Source of the DNA: an uncultured Eggerthella sp.
GTDB lineage: Bacteria > Actinomycetota > Coriobacteriia > Coriobacteriales > Eggerthellaceae
Direction of reading: 5' to 3'
DNA length: 19,313 nt
Assembly (NCBI GenBank): GCA_900542265.1
Contig: UQML01000035.1
Coordinates: forward strand, 1-19,313
A model generated the notes under the pieces. That model saw only the letters and a program-made list of their open reading frames with translations. It did not search any database and was not told the DNA's origin. Position numbers and translations under genes: made by a program. Shown piece by piece: positions 1-8,522 of this stretch. Each line of letters begins with the position of its first letter. Within the stretch, counting starts at the first letter, position 1.

Positions 1-22
1 CTTCTAACCTGCTTGTATAAGC

Positions 23-99
<77 letters not shown>

Positions 100-130
100 T
101 AGATGCTGCTTGCTCAAACACAGCTTGACT

Positions 131-159
131 ATAGTACTAATCCTGGTGCGTAAAATCAA
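131..159 (-). promoter_or_regulatory. Sigma-70-type promoter for tRNA-Pro
   Basis: On the minus strand a -35 hexamer TTGATT (complement of 154-159) and a -10 hexamer TACTAT (complement of 131-136) are separated by exactly 17 bases. Transcription would start near 124, leaving a leader of about 25 nt before the tRNA 5' end at 99. Both hexamers are close to consensus and the position is right for a stable-RNA gene. It is the best promoter match in the window. The rest of 100-251 shows nothing else, and no clear hairpin terminator follows coaBC. Confidence 0.65.
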
Positions 160-251
160 GGCGCGATTGGGCTAAATCTTTAAGAAGAACTCACTTTATT
201 GTTAACGGCAGCCTCATCGTAAGCCCTTGTGCACCCCGATACATACATCAT

Positions 252-1553
252 TTATAGAGTAGCCAAAAGCTTTTTGGTCTCATCCAAAATGCGCTCGGCA
301 AGTTCAGTCTTCGTCGCAGGCTCAAGTGTCACCATCTCTTCTTCGGTCACAAAAATAACTTGATCCTCATCTTCACCAAAAACACGCCCTTCTGAAACAT
401 CGTTAGCAACAATCATATCGGCATGCTTTTTGATGAGTTTCTTGCGCGCATTTTCAAGCACATCATTAGTCTCTGCAGCAAATCCAATAACAACTTGATC
501 GCGCGTTTTTTGTGCACCCATAGTTGCTAAAACATCAGGATTTTCCGTAAGTGCAATAGCGGCAAGCTCTATATCATTGATACCCTTTTTCAGCTTTTTA
601 TCTGATATGCGTTCAGGGCGAACATCAGCAACAGCAGCTGCAAATATCCCAGCATCACATGTTGGAAATACTGCTTGAGCAGCAGAGAGCATCTCGCGCG
701 CTGTCTCAACATAGACAACCTCTACCCCCTCAGGAGCTCCAAGTGCCACTGGGCCTGAGATGAGTGTCACCTCTGCGCCCCTTCTAGCTCCCGCTGCAGC
801 AATAGCATAACCAAACTTTCCACTTGAACGATTCGTGATATAACGCACCGGATCAATAGGTTCTACCGTTGGGCCTGCTGTCACCATGAGTTTTATGCCT
901 GCTAAATCACATTCAGTTTGACCACATAACGGATCAAAAGGATCAAGCTCTTGTTGCGTTGCGTGCACATCAGACTCTTCAGGAGCGATAACCCCATCGC
1001 CAGGTAATACATCAAAGTATTCCTGCACCACTTGGACAAGTGTTGCCGGCTCAGGAAGGCGACCTCTGCCGATATCGCCACAAGCTTGATAACCTGCATC
1101 AGCATCAATAACGGTAAGACCATAGGCGCGCAATGTTTCTAAATTGCGTTGCGTTATGGCATTTTCATACATGTGAACATTCATAGCAGGAGCAACCATA
1201 ATAGGTGCCGTAGTTGCCAGTGCAGTAGTTGTCAAAAGATCATCAGCAATCCCTGCAGCAAGTTTTGCAACAACGTTAGCAGTACAAGGTGCGATCAAAA
1301 AGAGGTCTGCTTCTTGAGCAAGGGATATATGATGAATAGGATCAGATGGATCATCAAAAAGACCAAGCCCAACGGGTTCATGCGTAAGTGCTCGAAACGT
1401 AAGCGGATCAACAAAGTGAGTTGCATGATCGGTCATAACCACTTTGACCCGGAAACCAGCCTTTTGAAGTCCGCGTACCAATTCAGCAGACTTATAGGCT
1501 GCAATACATCCTGCAACCCCTACTAAAATGGTTTTCTGCGTATCAGAAGTCAT
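252..1553 (-). CDS. coaBC: Bifunctional phosphopantothenoylcysteine decarboxylase / phosphopantothenate-cysteine ligase
   Basis: CoaBC (Dfp) carries out two cytosolic steps of coenzyme A synthesis: ligation of cysteine to 4'-phosphopantothenate, then FMN-dependent decarboxylation to 4'-phosphopantetheine. The 433-aa protein has both domains. The N-terminal CoaC flavoprotein (about 7-180) shows the catalytic His in HHISL (H75), the PAMN motif ending at N125, and the lid cysteine in ACGDIGRG (C158), matching E. coli numbering. The C-terminal CoaB part (about 218-430) shows VTAGPTVEPIDPVRYITN, then SSGKFG, the lysine-rich SDKKLKKG around 318-324, and ANDVSEGRVFG. The linker (about 182-218) is acidic and looks somewhat longer than usual. 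ATG at 1553 follows an AAGGGG Shine-Dalgarno. The gene is transcribed away from the CmpB-type gene and toward the tRNA. Confidence 0.96.
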   Translation of the reverse strand: MTSDTQKTILVGVAGCIAAYKSAELVRGLQKAGFRVKVVMTDHATHFVDPLTFRALTHEPVGLGLFDDPSDPIHHISLAQEADLFLIAPCTANVVAKLAAGIADDLLTTTALATTAPIMVAPAMNVHMYENAITQRNLETLRAYGLTVIDADAGYQACGDIGRGRLPEPATLVQVVQEYFDVLPGDGVIAPEESDVHATQQELDPFDPLCGQTECDLAGIKLMVTAGPTVEPIDPVRYITNRSSGKFGYAIAAAGARRGAEVTLISGPVALGAPEGVEVVYVETAREMLSAAQAVFPTCDAGIFAAAVADVRPERISDKKLKKGINDIELAAIALTENPDVLATMGAQKTRDQVVIGFAAETNDVLENARKKLIKKHADMIVANDVSEGRVFGEDEDQVIFVTEEEMVTLEPATKTELAERILDETKKLLATL

Positions 1554-1663
1554 CCTAAGCCCCTTTTGATTAGTCGTGTTCTGATATAGTTTAGTGACAA
1601 ATTAATCGAAACTCACGCTTGTAAGTGTATATTTTATTTGATTGGTACAGAAAACGTCACACC

Positions 1664-2878
1664 ATGCCATCGACAGATCCACATACGCCGTCATCTTTAT
1701 CAAACGATGCAAATCGTTTTTCTGGTTCCAAGCCAAAAGGTACGCGTGTAAATGCTCGTGTAAGCCACACAGTTCACAAAAGCGCCTCACAACCTAACTC
1801 CCAAAAAATTCATCATGATGAATTAAAAGATGTGCGCGATTCAGTTATTGCCCAAGCCGAGCAAACAACTGAAACAGTTACACAAGCGCTTTCGAAAAAA
1901 GCTGAAGAAGTAAGCGCTCACGTTTCCGAGCGCGCCAACACAGTTGGTGATCGGGTTTCTAAAACCTCTTTAGGTAAAGTGGGTATAACCGTTGCTAATC
2001 ATGTTGAGTATGCTGGACGTGCTATAGAAGACCTTGATCACAAGGTTCAAGCAGTCGAAGACGGCATCAATGACAAAATTGAAGAACGTATTCAAGAAGC
2101 AGAAGAGCGCGTAGATAAAGCTGAACCACAACTCATTAAAGAAGCACGCGCCCAGATTGCTCCTCCCTACATTAAGCTCAACTTTACAATTCTTTTTTGG
2201 ATTTTTGTTATTGGTTCCATCTTAGGGCTTGTTGTTGAAGATGTATTTCATTATTTGGTCTACCACAACATGGAGTCTCGTGCTGGATTGGTATGGGGTC
2301 CTTTTTCGAGCATTTATGGTGTTGGAGCTGTTATCTTAACGTTGTTTTTAAATCGTTTTTATTACACCCATAATCTTATTATCTTTTTGATTGCCATGGT
2401 ATTAGGCTCAGCTCTTGAATATGGCACAAGTTGGATGATGGAGACATTTTGGCATGCGATAGCCTGGGACTACACCGGCACATTTGGTTCTATTGATGGA
2501 CGTACCAATTTTGTCTTCGGTGTGATGTGGGGCATCTTGGGTCTTTTTTGGGTACGCTGGATTATGCCACTTATCAAATCAATTATTGAACGCGTTAATG
2601 TCCGGTCGACTCTTTTTCGCATCATCAATCTCGTACTTGTGATTTTTATGACAGTAAATATTATCGTGACGATATTAGCACTTCATCGAGAAGGGCAACG
2701 TACACAAGGAATCCCTCCTGCAAATAGCATTGATCAAATGCTTGACGATCACTTCCCTGATTGGTGGATGCAACAGCGCTTCCAAAACATGACCGTAAGC
2801 GCTGATCTCTCTGATCAAAAAGGAGGAGGCACTCAGCAATCATCACCTGATGAAGCACAGCCACTCTTCCCCACGTAA
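1664..2878 (+). CDS. CmpB-type putative ABC-transporter permease (PF06541-like) with long charged helical N-terminus
   Basis: The 404-aa protein has two parts. Residues about 1-165 are soluble, with a Ser/Pro/Thr-rich start followed by long Ala/Glu/Lys-rich amphipathic helices (such as QALSKKAEEVSAHVSERAN) that could form a coiled coil or lie along a membrane. Residues about 173-342 hold roughly five membrane segments and the signature pieces GLVWGPFSSIYGVGA, SALEYGTSWMMETFW and WDYTG...GRTNFVFGVMWG of the family annotated as ABC_trans_CmpB. A hydrophilic tail of about 60 residues follows. Family members are common in Firmicutes and Actinobacteria but lack an established function, and no ATPase gene is adjacent here, so a transport role is not shown. 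An in-frame GTG at 1625 would add 13 residues. Neither start has a good ribosome binding site, and ATG 1664 is preferred by codon. Confidence 0.8.
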   Translation: MPSTDPHTPSSLSNDANRFSGSKPKGTRVNARVSHTVHKSASQPNSQKIHHDELKDVRDSVIAQAEQTTETVTQALSKKAEEVSAHVSERANTVGDRVSKTSLGKVGITVANHVEYAGRAIEDLDHKVQAVEDGINDKIEERIQEAEERVDKAEPQLIKEARAQIAPPYIKLNFTILFWIFVIGSILGLVVEDVFHYLVYHNMESRAGLVWGPFSSIYGVGAVILTLFLNRFYYTHNLIIFLIAMVLGSALEYGTSWMMETFWHAIAWDYTGTFGSIDGRTNFVFGVMWGILGLFWVRWIMPLIKSIIERVNVRSTLFRIINLVLVIFMTVNIIVTILALHREGQRTQGIPPANSIDQMLDDHFPDWWMQQRFQNMTVSADLSDQKGGGTQQSSPDEAQPLFPT

Positions 2879-2928
2879 TGCATGAAAACACAAGAACATA
2901 TTTGAGCACACGCCACTACGTTTAGGGA

Positions 2929-3996
2929 CTAAATAAGATCAGTAATAATTTCCCACGACATTACTTCTTCAACGGCAGCAAAACTTTTTATCTGCATAGC
3001 GTCATACGTTGCTAGTACCTCTTTACCTGCCTCAGTTAAACCTAGACTGCGTGAAGCAAGGGTGGAGAGAGCGAGGCGTAAGTCTTCAGGCAATTGAGCA
3101 AGAAATGCCATACTATTACCCGTAACAGGGTGAGTGAATTCAAGAAAATACGAGTGAAGAAACTGACGTGTTAATCCCAAGTTGTCTGCTTTTCCTGTTG
3201 TGCCATATACAGGATCTCCAACCACACAATGCTTAATGTATTCCATGTGAACACGAATTTGATGTGTGCGCCCCGAATACAACTTGCACTCCACCAACGT
3301 AAATCCATTATCTTTAGGTCCTGCTTCAAACCGTTCGAGTACTTTAAATGTAGTCACCGAGGAGCGCGCTTGAGGCTTATCTGATACTTCCATCCGTAAG
3401 CGATTTTTATCAGAACGAAAAATAGGGGCATCAATAAGACCCGTGTCTTTTGCAATGTTGCCATGCACAAGACAAAGGTATTTACGATTAACATTGCGTG
3501 AACGAATCTCATCCTGAAGAGCAAACCCCGTATCTTCAGTCTTAGCACAGAGCATCAATCCTGAAGTATCACCATCAAGACGATGTACAATACCTGGCCT
3601 ATCATCACCTTGAATGTGTGCAACACCTTCTCGCCCATAACGATAAATCAACGCATTAGAAAGCGTATTATCAGGATGTCCTGGAGACGGATGACAAATA
3701 AGACCTGCCTGCTTATTTAACACAATAAGATCAGTGTCTTCATATACAACATCAAGCGGAATATTTTGTGGCTCCATAGGAATTCGCTCGGTTTGTTCTT
3801 CAAGCTCATAAACGATAAAGTCACCGTTTGATACCAAAGTCTTTTTTGTAACTGCATCTCCATTAAGAAAAACCTTGCCTGCTTCAATTTGCTTTACTGC
3901 AAAAGAGCGTGAAGGATAGAGATCAGATTCAAACAAATACGAATCAAGGCGCATACCTGCGTGTAACTCATCGACCGTATTTGAAAGAAGCGCCAT
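2929..3996 (-). CDS. RluA/RluD-family 23S rRNA pseudouridine synthase
   Basis: This enzyme family isomerises uridine to pseudouridine in RNA. The 355-aa protein has an N-terminal S4 RNA-binding domain (about 14-65, MRLDSYL...AGKVFLNGDAV) and a catalytic domain with GIVHRLDGDTSGL (catalytic Asp D141), LVHG and SGRTHQIRVHM followed by GDPVYG. RluD, which modifies the 1911/1915/1917 region of 23S rRNA, has this S4 plus catalytic layout, but the exact target cannot be fixed from sequence. The C-terminal tail after about residue 310 is longer than usual. ATG at 3996 lies 9 bases after the lspA stop, and its AGGAG Shine-Dalgarno overlaps that stop codon, indicating translational coupling in an ileS-lspA-rluD operon. 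Confidence 0.93.
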   Translation of the reverse strand: MALLSNTVDELHAGMRLDSYLFESDLYPSRSFAVKQIEAGKVFLNGDAVTKKTLVSNGDFIVYELEEQTERIPMEPQNIPLDVVYEDTDLIVLNKQAGLICHPSPGHPDNTLSNALIYRYGREGVAHIQGDDRPGIVHRLDGDTSGLMLCAKTEDTGFALQDEIRSRNVNRKYLCLVHGNIAKDTGLIDAPIFRSDKNRLRMEVSDKPQARSSVTTFKVLERFEAGPKDNGFTLVECKLYSGRTHQIRVHMEYIKHCVVGDPVYGTTGKADNLGLTRQFLHSYFLEFTHPVTGNSMAFLAQLPEDLRLALSTLASRSLGLTEAGKEVLATYDAMQIKSFAAVEEVMSWEIITDLI

Positions 3997-4005
3997 AAAA
4001 GTCTC

Positions 4006-4536
4006 CTAACATGATTCAGACGTATCGGAATGGGTGGTTATCATTTGCCAAAGAACAACTCCTCCAAACAATATGACGCCACAAGTAACCCCAATATCTG
4101 CCACATTAAAGGTAGGAAATGAAATAAATAAGGGTGTAATCATATCAACTACATAACCATAAACAACGCGATCAAACAGATTGCCAATACCACCCGCAAA
4201 AATAAGCGCAAGTGCAATCATCTCAACACAAGGTGCTTGCTTTGCTTCATAGAGCGCAAAGATAAGAATGATCACGCAAAGAATGGCTGTAAAGAGAGCT
4301 ATCAAGCTTGTTGCATCAGAAAATGATCCCCATGCAGCACCCGTATTATGCACCAAGTCGAAACGGATAAGATGATCAACACACACATCCCCACGTCTAG
4401 GGTAAATAAACACCGACTCAGCAAGAACCTTGGTAATGCGATCGAGAAAAAACCATATAAGCACGCAGAGAGCAAATATTGCCCCATTGCGTGCTCGCTT
4501 ATGTTTGCTTGTCGCAGTATCTGTCACGTCAAACAA
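4006..4536 (-). CDS. lspA: Lipoprotein signal peptidase (signal peptidase II), TTG start
   Basis: LspA is an integral-membrane aspartic protease that cuts signal peptides from prolipoproteins after Lgt adds diacylglycerol to the lipobox cysteine. The 176-aa length is typical. There are about four membrane segments (roughly 18-38, 76-97, 105-119, 148-165). Family motifs are NTGAAWG (64-70), GGIGNLFDRVVYGYVVDMI (115-133) and FNVAD (143-147). The catalytic aspartates are D122 and D147. The start is TTG at 4536, 11 bases after the ileS stop, with only a weak AGGC-like Shine-Dalgarno, so translation is probably coupled to ileS. No suitable ATG precedes the first membrane helix. The ileS-lspA-rluD order is a common bacterial arrangement. 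Confidence 0.95.
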   Translation of the reverse strand: MFDVTDTATSKHKRARNGAIFALCVLIWFFLDRITKVLAESVFIYPRRGDVCVDHLIRFDLVHNTGAAWGSFSDATSLIALFTAILCVIILIFALYEAKQAPCVEMIALALIFAGGIGNLFDRVVYGYVVDMITPLFISFPTFNVADIGVTCGVILFGGVVLWQMITTHSDTSESC

Positions 4537-4547
4537 TGTATCGTTGC

Positions 4548-7388
4548 CTATGCTTGAGCCTCAGTGTATCCAATCTCTGCCAACGCATGAGCGCAACGCT
4601 CACAAACATCAGGATAAGCAGAATCTGTACCCAAATCACGGAAGTTCCAGCAGCGAGGACATTTATCTTTTGTCGATGGGGTTACCTCGATAGATAGCTC
4701 ATCGCCAACGTTAAACTCAATACCTGAAATGATGAGCAACTCCTCATAAAATGCTGAGTCAAACTGGTTGAGTACGGCATGCATATCTTCAGGAACGGTT
4801 GCAACAACAAACGCCTCCTGTGATTTGTTAATGACTTTCTCAACACGTTTTTCCTCAAGTGCTTTGGTTACTTCATCACGGAGTGCCAGAATTTGCTCAA
4901 ATTGAGTCATCACAGTTTGAGCTGCACCTTCTGGAATTTGAGGTACCAGATCGGAAGCCGCTGGCCAACCAGCAAGCTGAACAGACTCAGCATGATTATC
5001 CTTCATAAAAGCAACAGGATAGTTCTGCCATACCTCTTCAGTAGTGAAAGAGATAATAGGAGTTAAGATACGAACCAAAACCTCTAAGATATCCATCAAT
5101 ACCGTCTGAGCAGAACGACGTAAAGGAGAATCAGGAGCTTCTGAGTAAAGACGATCTTTAAGCGCGTCCATATATACAGCAGATAGGTCCCCTACCACGT
5201 AATCATAAACAAGGCGATAAACCTGGTGGAACTTATACTTATCGTACGCCTCATTCACCTCATCAAGCAATTGCTGCAAGCGCACGAGCGCCCATTTATC
5301 AAGGTCAGAAAGCTCATCCCAAGAAGTAATGGCAACCTCATCGCTGTAATCATCTAAGACACCTAACAAAAAGCGGAAGGTATTACGCAAACGACGATAC
5401 GCATCAGCAATTCGCTTCAAAATTTCATCAGAAATAGAAACGTCTTGCGAATAGTCAACAGAAGCAACCCATAAACGCAAAATATCAGCGCCATAATCTT
5501 TCATAACGTCAGCAGGATCAATGCCATTGCCCAAAGATTTTGACATCTTGCGACCCTCGGCATCAACAGTAAAACCACAATGCATGACTGACTTATAGGG
5601 TGGACGATCATAGGCACCAATAGAGGTCAAGAGCGATGATTGGAACCATCCACGATGCTGGTCAGAACCTTCAAGATACATCTCAGCAGGAAAATGCAGT
5701 TCATCACGCTTTTGGCATACCGATGTATGGGAAACACCAGACTCCCACCAAACATCTAAGATGTCACGCTCGGGGATAATGTCTTTGCTACCGCATACTT
5801 CACAATGCGTATCAGCGGGTAGGTATTCAGAGGGGTTTTTGGTAAACCACGCGTCTGATCCCTCTTCTTCAAAAAGCTTAATAACCGCATCAAAAGTTTC
5901 TTCCGTTGCAACCGTATTGCCGCACTTTTCGCACTTAAACACAGGAATAGGAACGCCCCAGGAACGCTGGCGAGAAATACACCAATCCGGACGATCAGCC
6001 ACCATTGATCCAATGCGATTCTTTGCCCATGCAGGAATCCACTCAACGTCTTCCTCAATAGCCTTGAGAGCTTTAGTGCGTAAATCGTTTTTGTCCATAG
6101 AGACAAACCATTGATCAGTAGCACGGAAAATAACCGGTTTGTGGCAGCGCCAACAATGAGGATAAGAGTGCTCAATATCTTCTTGTGCGACTAAGGTACC
6201 TTGCGACTCAAGCCACTCAATAATGACAGGATTAGCCTCATCAACATTTAAACCAGCAAACTGAGCTGCCTCATCAGTCAGAACACCATTGTCATCAACA
6301 GGCATCAACATAGGAATATCAAATTGCAAGGCTACCAAGTAGTCATCTTGACCATGTCCAGGAGCAGTATGAACAGCGCCTGAACCAGAATCAAGCGTTA
6401 CATGACTGCCATAGATTACGGTCCCCGTTAAATCTTGACGAATAGGACAAATATAGGTTGTACCCGCAAGCTCTTTACCCTTCATAGTGATAACGTCTCC
6501 GTGGGCGTCTTTCACCAAGTCGTACTTTTCCCAACCAGCACGCTTTGCGACATCATCAAGGAGATCGTAGGCAAGAATAGTATGCATTCCATCTACGTCA
6601 ACCATAACGTAATCAGCATCAGGAGCTAGGGACACAGCAGTATTTGCAGGAAGCGTCCAAGGCGTGGTCGTCCAAATAAGAATATAAGCTGGGTCTGTAA
6701 TGCCGGCAGCTTGGAAAGGAGCAGGAATAGTGATCAGCTTAAAGTTCACAAAGATTGAAGGTGATACTTCATCCCCATATTCAATTTCAGCTTCAGCAAG
6801 TGCGGTATGGCAGTTGGTACACCAATGGATAGGTTTGCGGCCTCGATATACAGAACCATTAAGATACATCTTTTTAAAGATCTCAACGTTACCTGCCTCA
6901 TAATCATGAGTAAAGGTAAGGTACGGATGCTCCCAATCAGCATTAACGCCTAAACGCTTAAAGCCTTCGCGCTGAATGTTGACATATTTTTCTGCCCACT
7001 CACGACATAAACGACGCAATACCGAAATGTCAATGGTCGCCATCTTGTCTGGACCTAAGGTCTGTTCAACCATATGCTCGATTGGTTGACCATGACAATC
7101 CCAACCAGGGATATAAGGGGTATAAAACCCACGCTGAGCATGTGATTTATTAACAAAGTCCTTGAGGATCTTGTTAAATGAATGACCTAAATGAATGGGG
7201 CCATTTGCATACGGAGGACCATCATGTAATACATGGGGCTCACCGTCTTTATTCTTCTCTAAGACTTTGTGGTAAATATCAATGTCATTCCAAAATTCAA
7301 GTCGTTTTGGTTCATTGGTGGGGAGGTTTGCACGCATAGGAAAGTCAGTATGCGGCAGATTCATTGTTTCTTTGTAGCTGTTTGCCAC
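4548..7388 (-). CDS. ileS: Isoleucyl-tRNA synthetase
   Basis: This class I synthetase charges tRNA-Ile with isoleucine and removes mischarged valine through its CP1 editing domain. The 946-aa protein shows the HIGH motif as HLGH (66-69, after PPYANGPI), an editing insertion containing WTTTPWTLPANTA, the KMSKS motif at about 614-618, and a C-terminal zinc finger with Cys 910, 913, 929 and 932. This is the bacterial mupirocin-sensitive-type architecture with the short zinc-binding tail. The start is GTG at 7388, supported by GAAAGG 9 bases upstream. The alternative ATG eight codons in has a poorer site. It is the first gene of the ileS-lspA-rluD operon. I looked for a T-box leader in the 182 bases upstream and did not find a convincing one. 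Confidence 0.97.
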   Translation of the reverse strand: MANSYKETMNLPHTDFPMRANLPTNEPKRLEFWNDIDIYHKVLEKNKDGEPHVLHDGPPYANGPIHLGHSFNKILKDFVNKSHAQRGFYTPYIPGWDCHGQPIEHMVEQTLGPDKMATIDISVLRRLCREWAEKYVNIQREGFKRLGVNADWEHPYLTFTHDYEAGNVEIFKKMYLNGSVYRGRKPIHWCTNCHTALAEAEIEYGDEVSPSIFVNFKLITIPAPFQAAGITDPAYILIWTTTPWTLPANTAVSLAPDADYVMVDVDGMHTILAYDLLDDVAKRAGWEKYDLVKDAHGDVITMKGKELAGTTYICPIRQDLTGTVIYGSHVTLDSGSGAVHTAPGHGQDDYLVALQFDIPMLMPVDDNGVLTDEAAQFAGLNVDEANPVIIEWLESQGTLVAQEDIEHSYPHCWRCHKPVIFRATDQWFVSMDKNDLRTKALKAIEEDVEWIPAWAKNRIGSMVADRPDWCISRQRSWGVPIPVFKCEKCGNTVATEETFDAVIKLFEEEGSDAWFTKNPSEYLPADTHCEVCGSKDIIPERDILDVWWESGVSHTSVCQKRDELHFPAEMYLEGSDQHRGWFQSSLLTSIGAYDRPPYKSVMHCGFTVDAEGRKMSKSLGNGIDPADVMKDYGADILRLWVASVDYSQDVSISDEILKRIADAYRRLRNTFRFLLGVLDDYSDEVAITSWDELSDLDKWALVRLQQLLDEVNEAYDKYKFHQVYRLVYDYVVGDLSAVYMDALKDRLYSEAPDSPLRRSAQTVLMDILEVLVRILTPIISFTTEEVWQNYPVAFMKDNHAESVQLAGWPAASDLVPQIPEGAAQTVMTQFEQILALRDEVTKALEEKRVEKVINKSQEAFVVATVPEDMHAVLNQFDSAFYEELLIISGIEFNVGDELSIEVTPSTKDKCPRCWNFRDLGTDSAYPDVCERCAHALAEIGYTEAQA

Positions 7389-7570
7389 GACCTCAGACCT
7401 TTCTCACTGGAATAATTTATAGTGTTATAGCCTTACAAGTATATACGATGGGGTCAATCAGATCACTGTTTCCCCCACGCTGCGGTAACATTTTCTCCCC
7501 TCAAGGGGTGATATCTCCACAAAATGCCGTATTATGAGGAACAGTATTAACCGGCCACGCGGGAGAAATT
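7389..7570. other. Divergent intergenic region between ileS and degV
   Basis: These 182 bases must carry promoters for both flanking genes. On the minus strand TATACT (complement of 7438-7443) could be a -10 for ileS, without a good -35. A small hairpin CCCC-TCAA-GGGG lies at 7497-7508. The degV ribosome binding site GGGAG is at 7561-7565. Nothing else is recognisable, and no T-box consensus (TGGNACCGCG) is present; the closest piece is TGTTACCGCAGCG on the minus strand. Confidence 0.4.
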
Positions 7571-8443
7571 ATGTCGTACACCATTGTTACTGATTCATGC
7601 TCTAATTTACCCGAAAGCATTATTGATGAATATGATCTTGTTGTTCTACCTATGGTTTTCATGGTCGATGGAAAGGAATATACAAGCTATCTTAAAGGTG
7701 AGGTCACTGACTTAAAGCAGTTCTACACCATGATGCGTGAAGGAAAGGTGATCACTACTTCCCTTCCTAATCAAATGGAAGCACGCAAAACTATTGCATC
7801 GCTTCTTGAAGCAGGATCCGATGTACTCTACCTCGGTTTTTCCTCTGCTCTTTCTTCCACCTATGAAGCAATCAAAATTTTATGCGATGATTTAGCAAAC
7901 GACTATCCCGAGCGTACCCTCATGACTGTAGATACGCTTGCTGCTTCAATGGGTGAAGGACTTATGGTTGTCAAAGCTGCTGAGCGTAAAAATCAAGGAG
8001 CTAGCATTGAAGAGCTTCATGATTGGGTGCAAAACAATCGCCTCAACTACTGCCATTGGTTTACCGTGGATGACCTTATGTATCTCTATCGCGGTGGGCG
8101 CGTTTCAAAGACCAGTGCTTATGCCGCAAACATTTTATCCATTAAACCAATATTACATGTTGATAATGAGGGAGCTCTTATTCCTATGGAAAAGGTTCGC
8201 ACCCGTAAAAAATCAATTAAAGCCCTTGTTGATCGCATGGCACAAACCGCTTTTGAGCCTGTTAAGGATCAGATAATTTATATCTCACATGGTGACTGTT
8301 TAGAGGATGCAGAATATCTGCGTGATCTTATCAAGGAACGTTTTGGATGCGAGCGCTTTTTAATCAACTACATTGATCCTGTCGTAGGCGCTCACTCAGG
8401 TCCAGGTACGTTAGCCTTATTCTTCGAAGGTAACCCACGCTAA
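7571..8443 (+). CDS. DegV-family fatty-acid-binding protein
   Basis: DegV (FakB-like) proteins bind a fatty acid. In Gram-positive bacteria they present it to the kinase FakA, which phosphorylates it for phospholipid synthesis. The 290-aa length is typical. Visible motifs are the N-terminal TIVTDSCSNLP, the ligand-contact segment TTSLPNQ (62-68), GFSSALSSTYEA (89-100), LYRGGRVSKTSA, ILSIKPILHVDNEG and the C-terminal GAHSGPGTLALFF. No FakA-like kinase lies in this window, so the partner must be elsewhere, and coriobacteria often carry several DegV genes. ATG 7571 has a strong GGGAG site 5 bases upstream. The gene ends about 50 bases before a bidirectional terminator. Confidence 0.94.
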   Translation: MSYTIVTDSCSNLPESIIDEYDLVVLPMVFMVDGKEYTSYLKGEVTDLKQFYTMMREGKVITTSLPNQMEARKTIASLLEAGSDVLYLGFSSALSSTYEAIKILCDDLANDYPERTLMTVDTLAASMGEGLMVVKAAERKNQGASIEELHDWVQNNRLNYCHWFTVDDLMYLYRGGRVSKTSAYAANILSIKPILHVDNEGALIPMEKVRTRKKSIKALVDRMAQTAFEPVKDQIIYISHGDCLEDAEYLRDLIKERFGCERFLINYIDPVVGAHSGPGTLALFFEGNPR

Positions 8444-8494
8444 ATCTTGAAGAGTTGTAAAATCAATTCCTTGATCTTAATCAATTTTTACCTT

Positions 8495-8519
8495 AAAAGG
8501 CTCATTACAGGAGCCTTTT
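8495..8519. terminator. Bidirectional intrinsic terminator between degV and the aminotransferase homologue
   Basis: AAAAGGCTC (8495-8503) and GAGCCTTTT (8511-8519) form a perfect 9-bp stem with a 7-base loop ATTACAG. The T-rich sides on both strands let it end the plus-strand degV transcript and the minus-strand transcript entering from 8523. Confidence 0.85.
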
Positions 8520-8522
8520 CTT

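Noticed and set aside
1149..1526. Open frame of about 125 codons on the plus strand inside coaBC
   Set aside because: It lies wholly antisense to a well-supported gene and its translation has no recognisable motif. The same applies to the other overlapping frames inside ileS, ackA, pta and dinB.
7389..7570. T-box riboswitch upstream of ileS
   Set aside because: ileS genes in Actinobacteria often have one, but the minus strand lacks the TGGNACCGCG antiterminator sequence. The nearest string, TGTTACCGCAGCG, does not fit, and no stem I specifier loop could be drawn.
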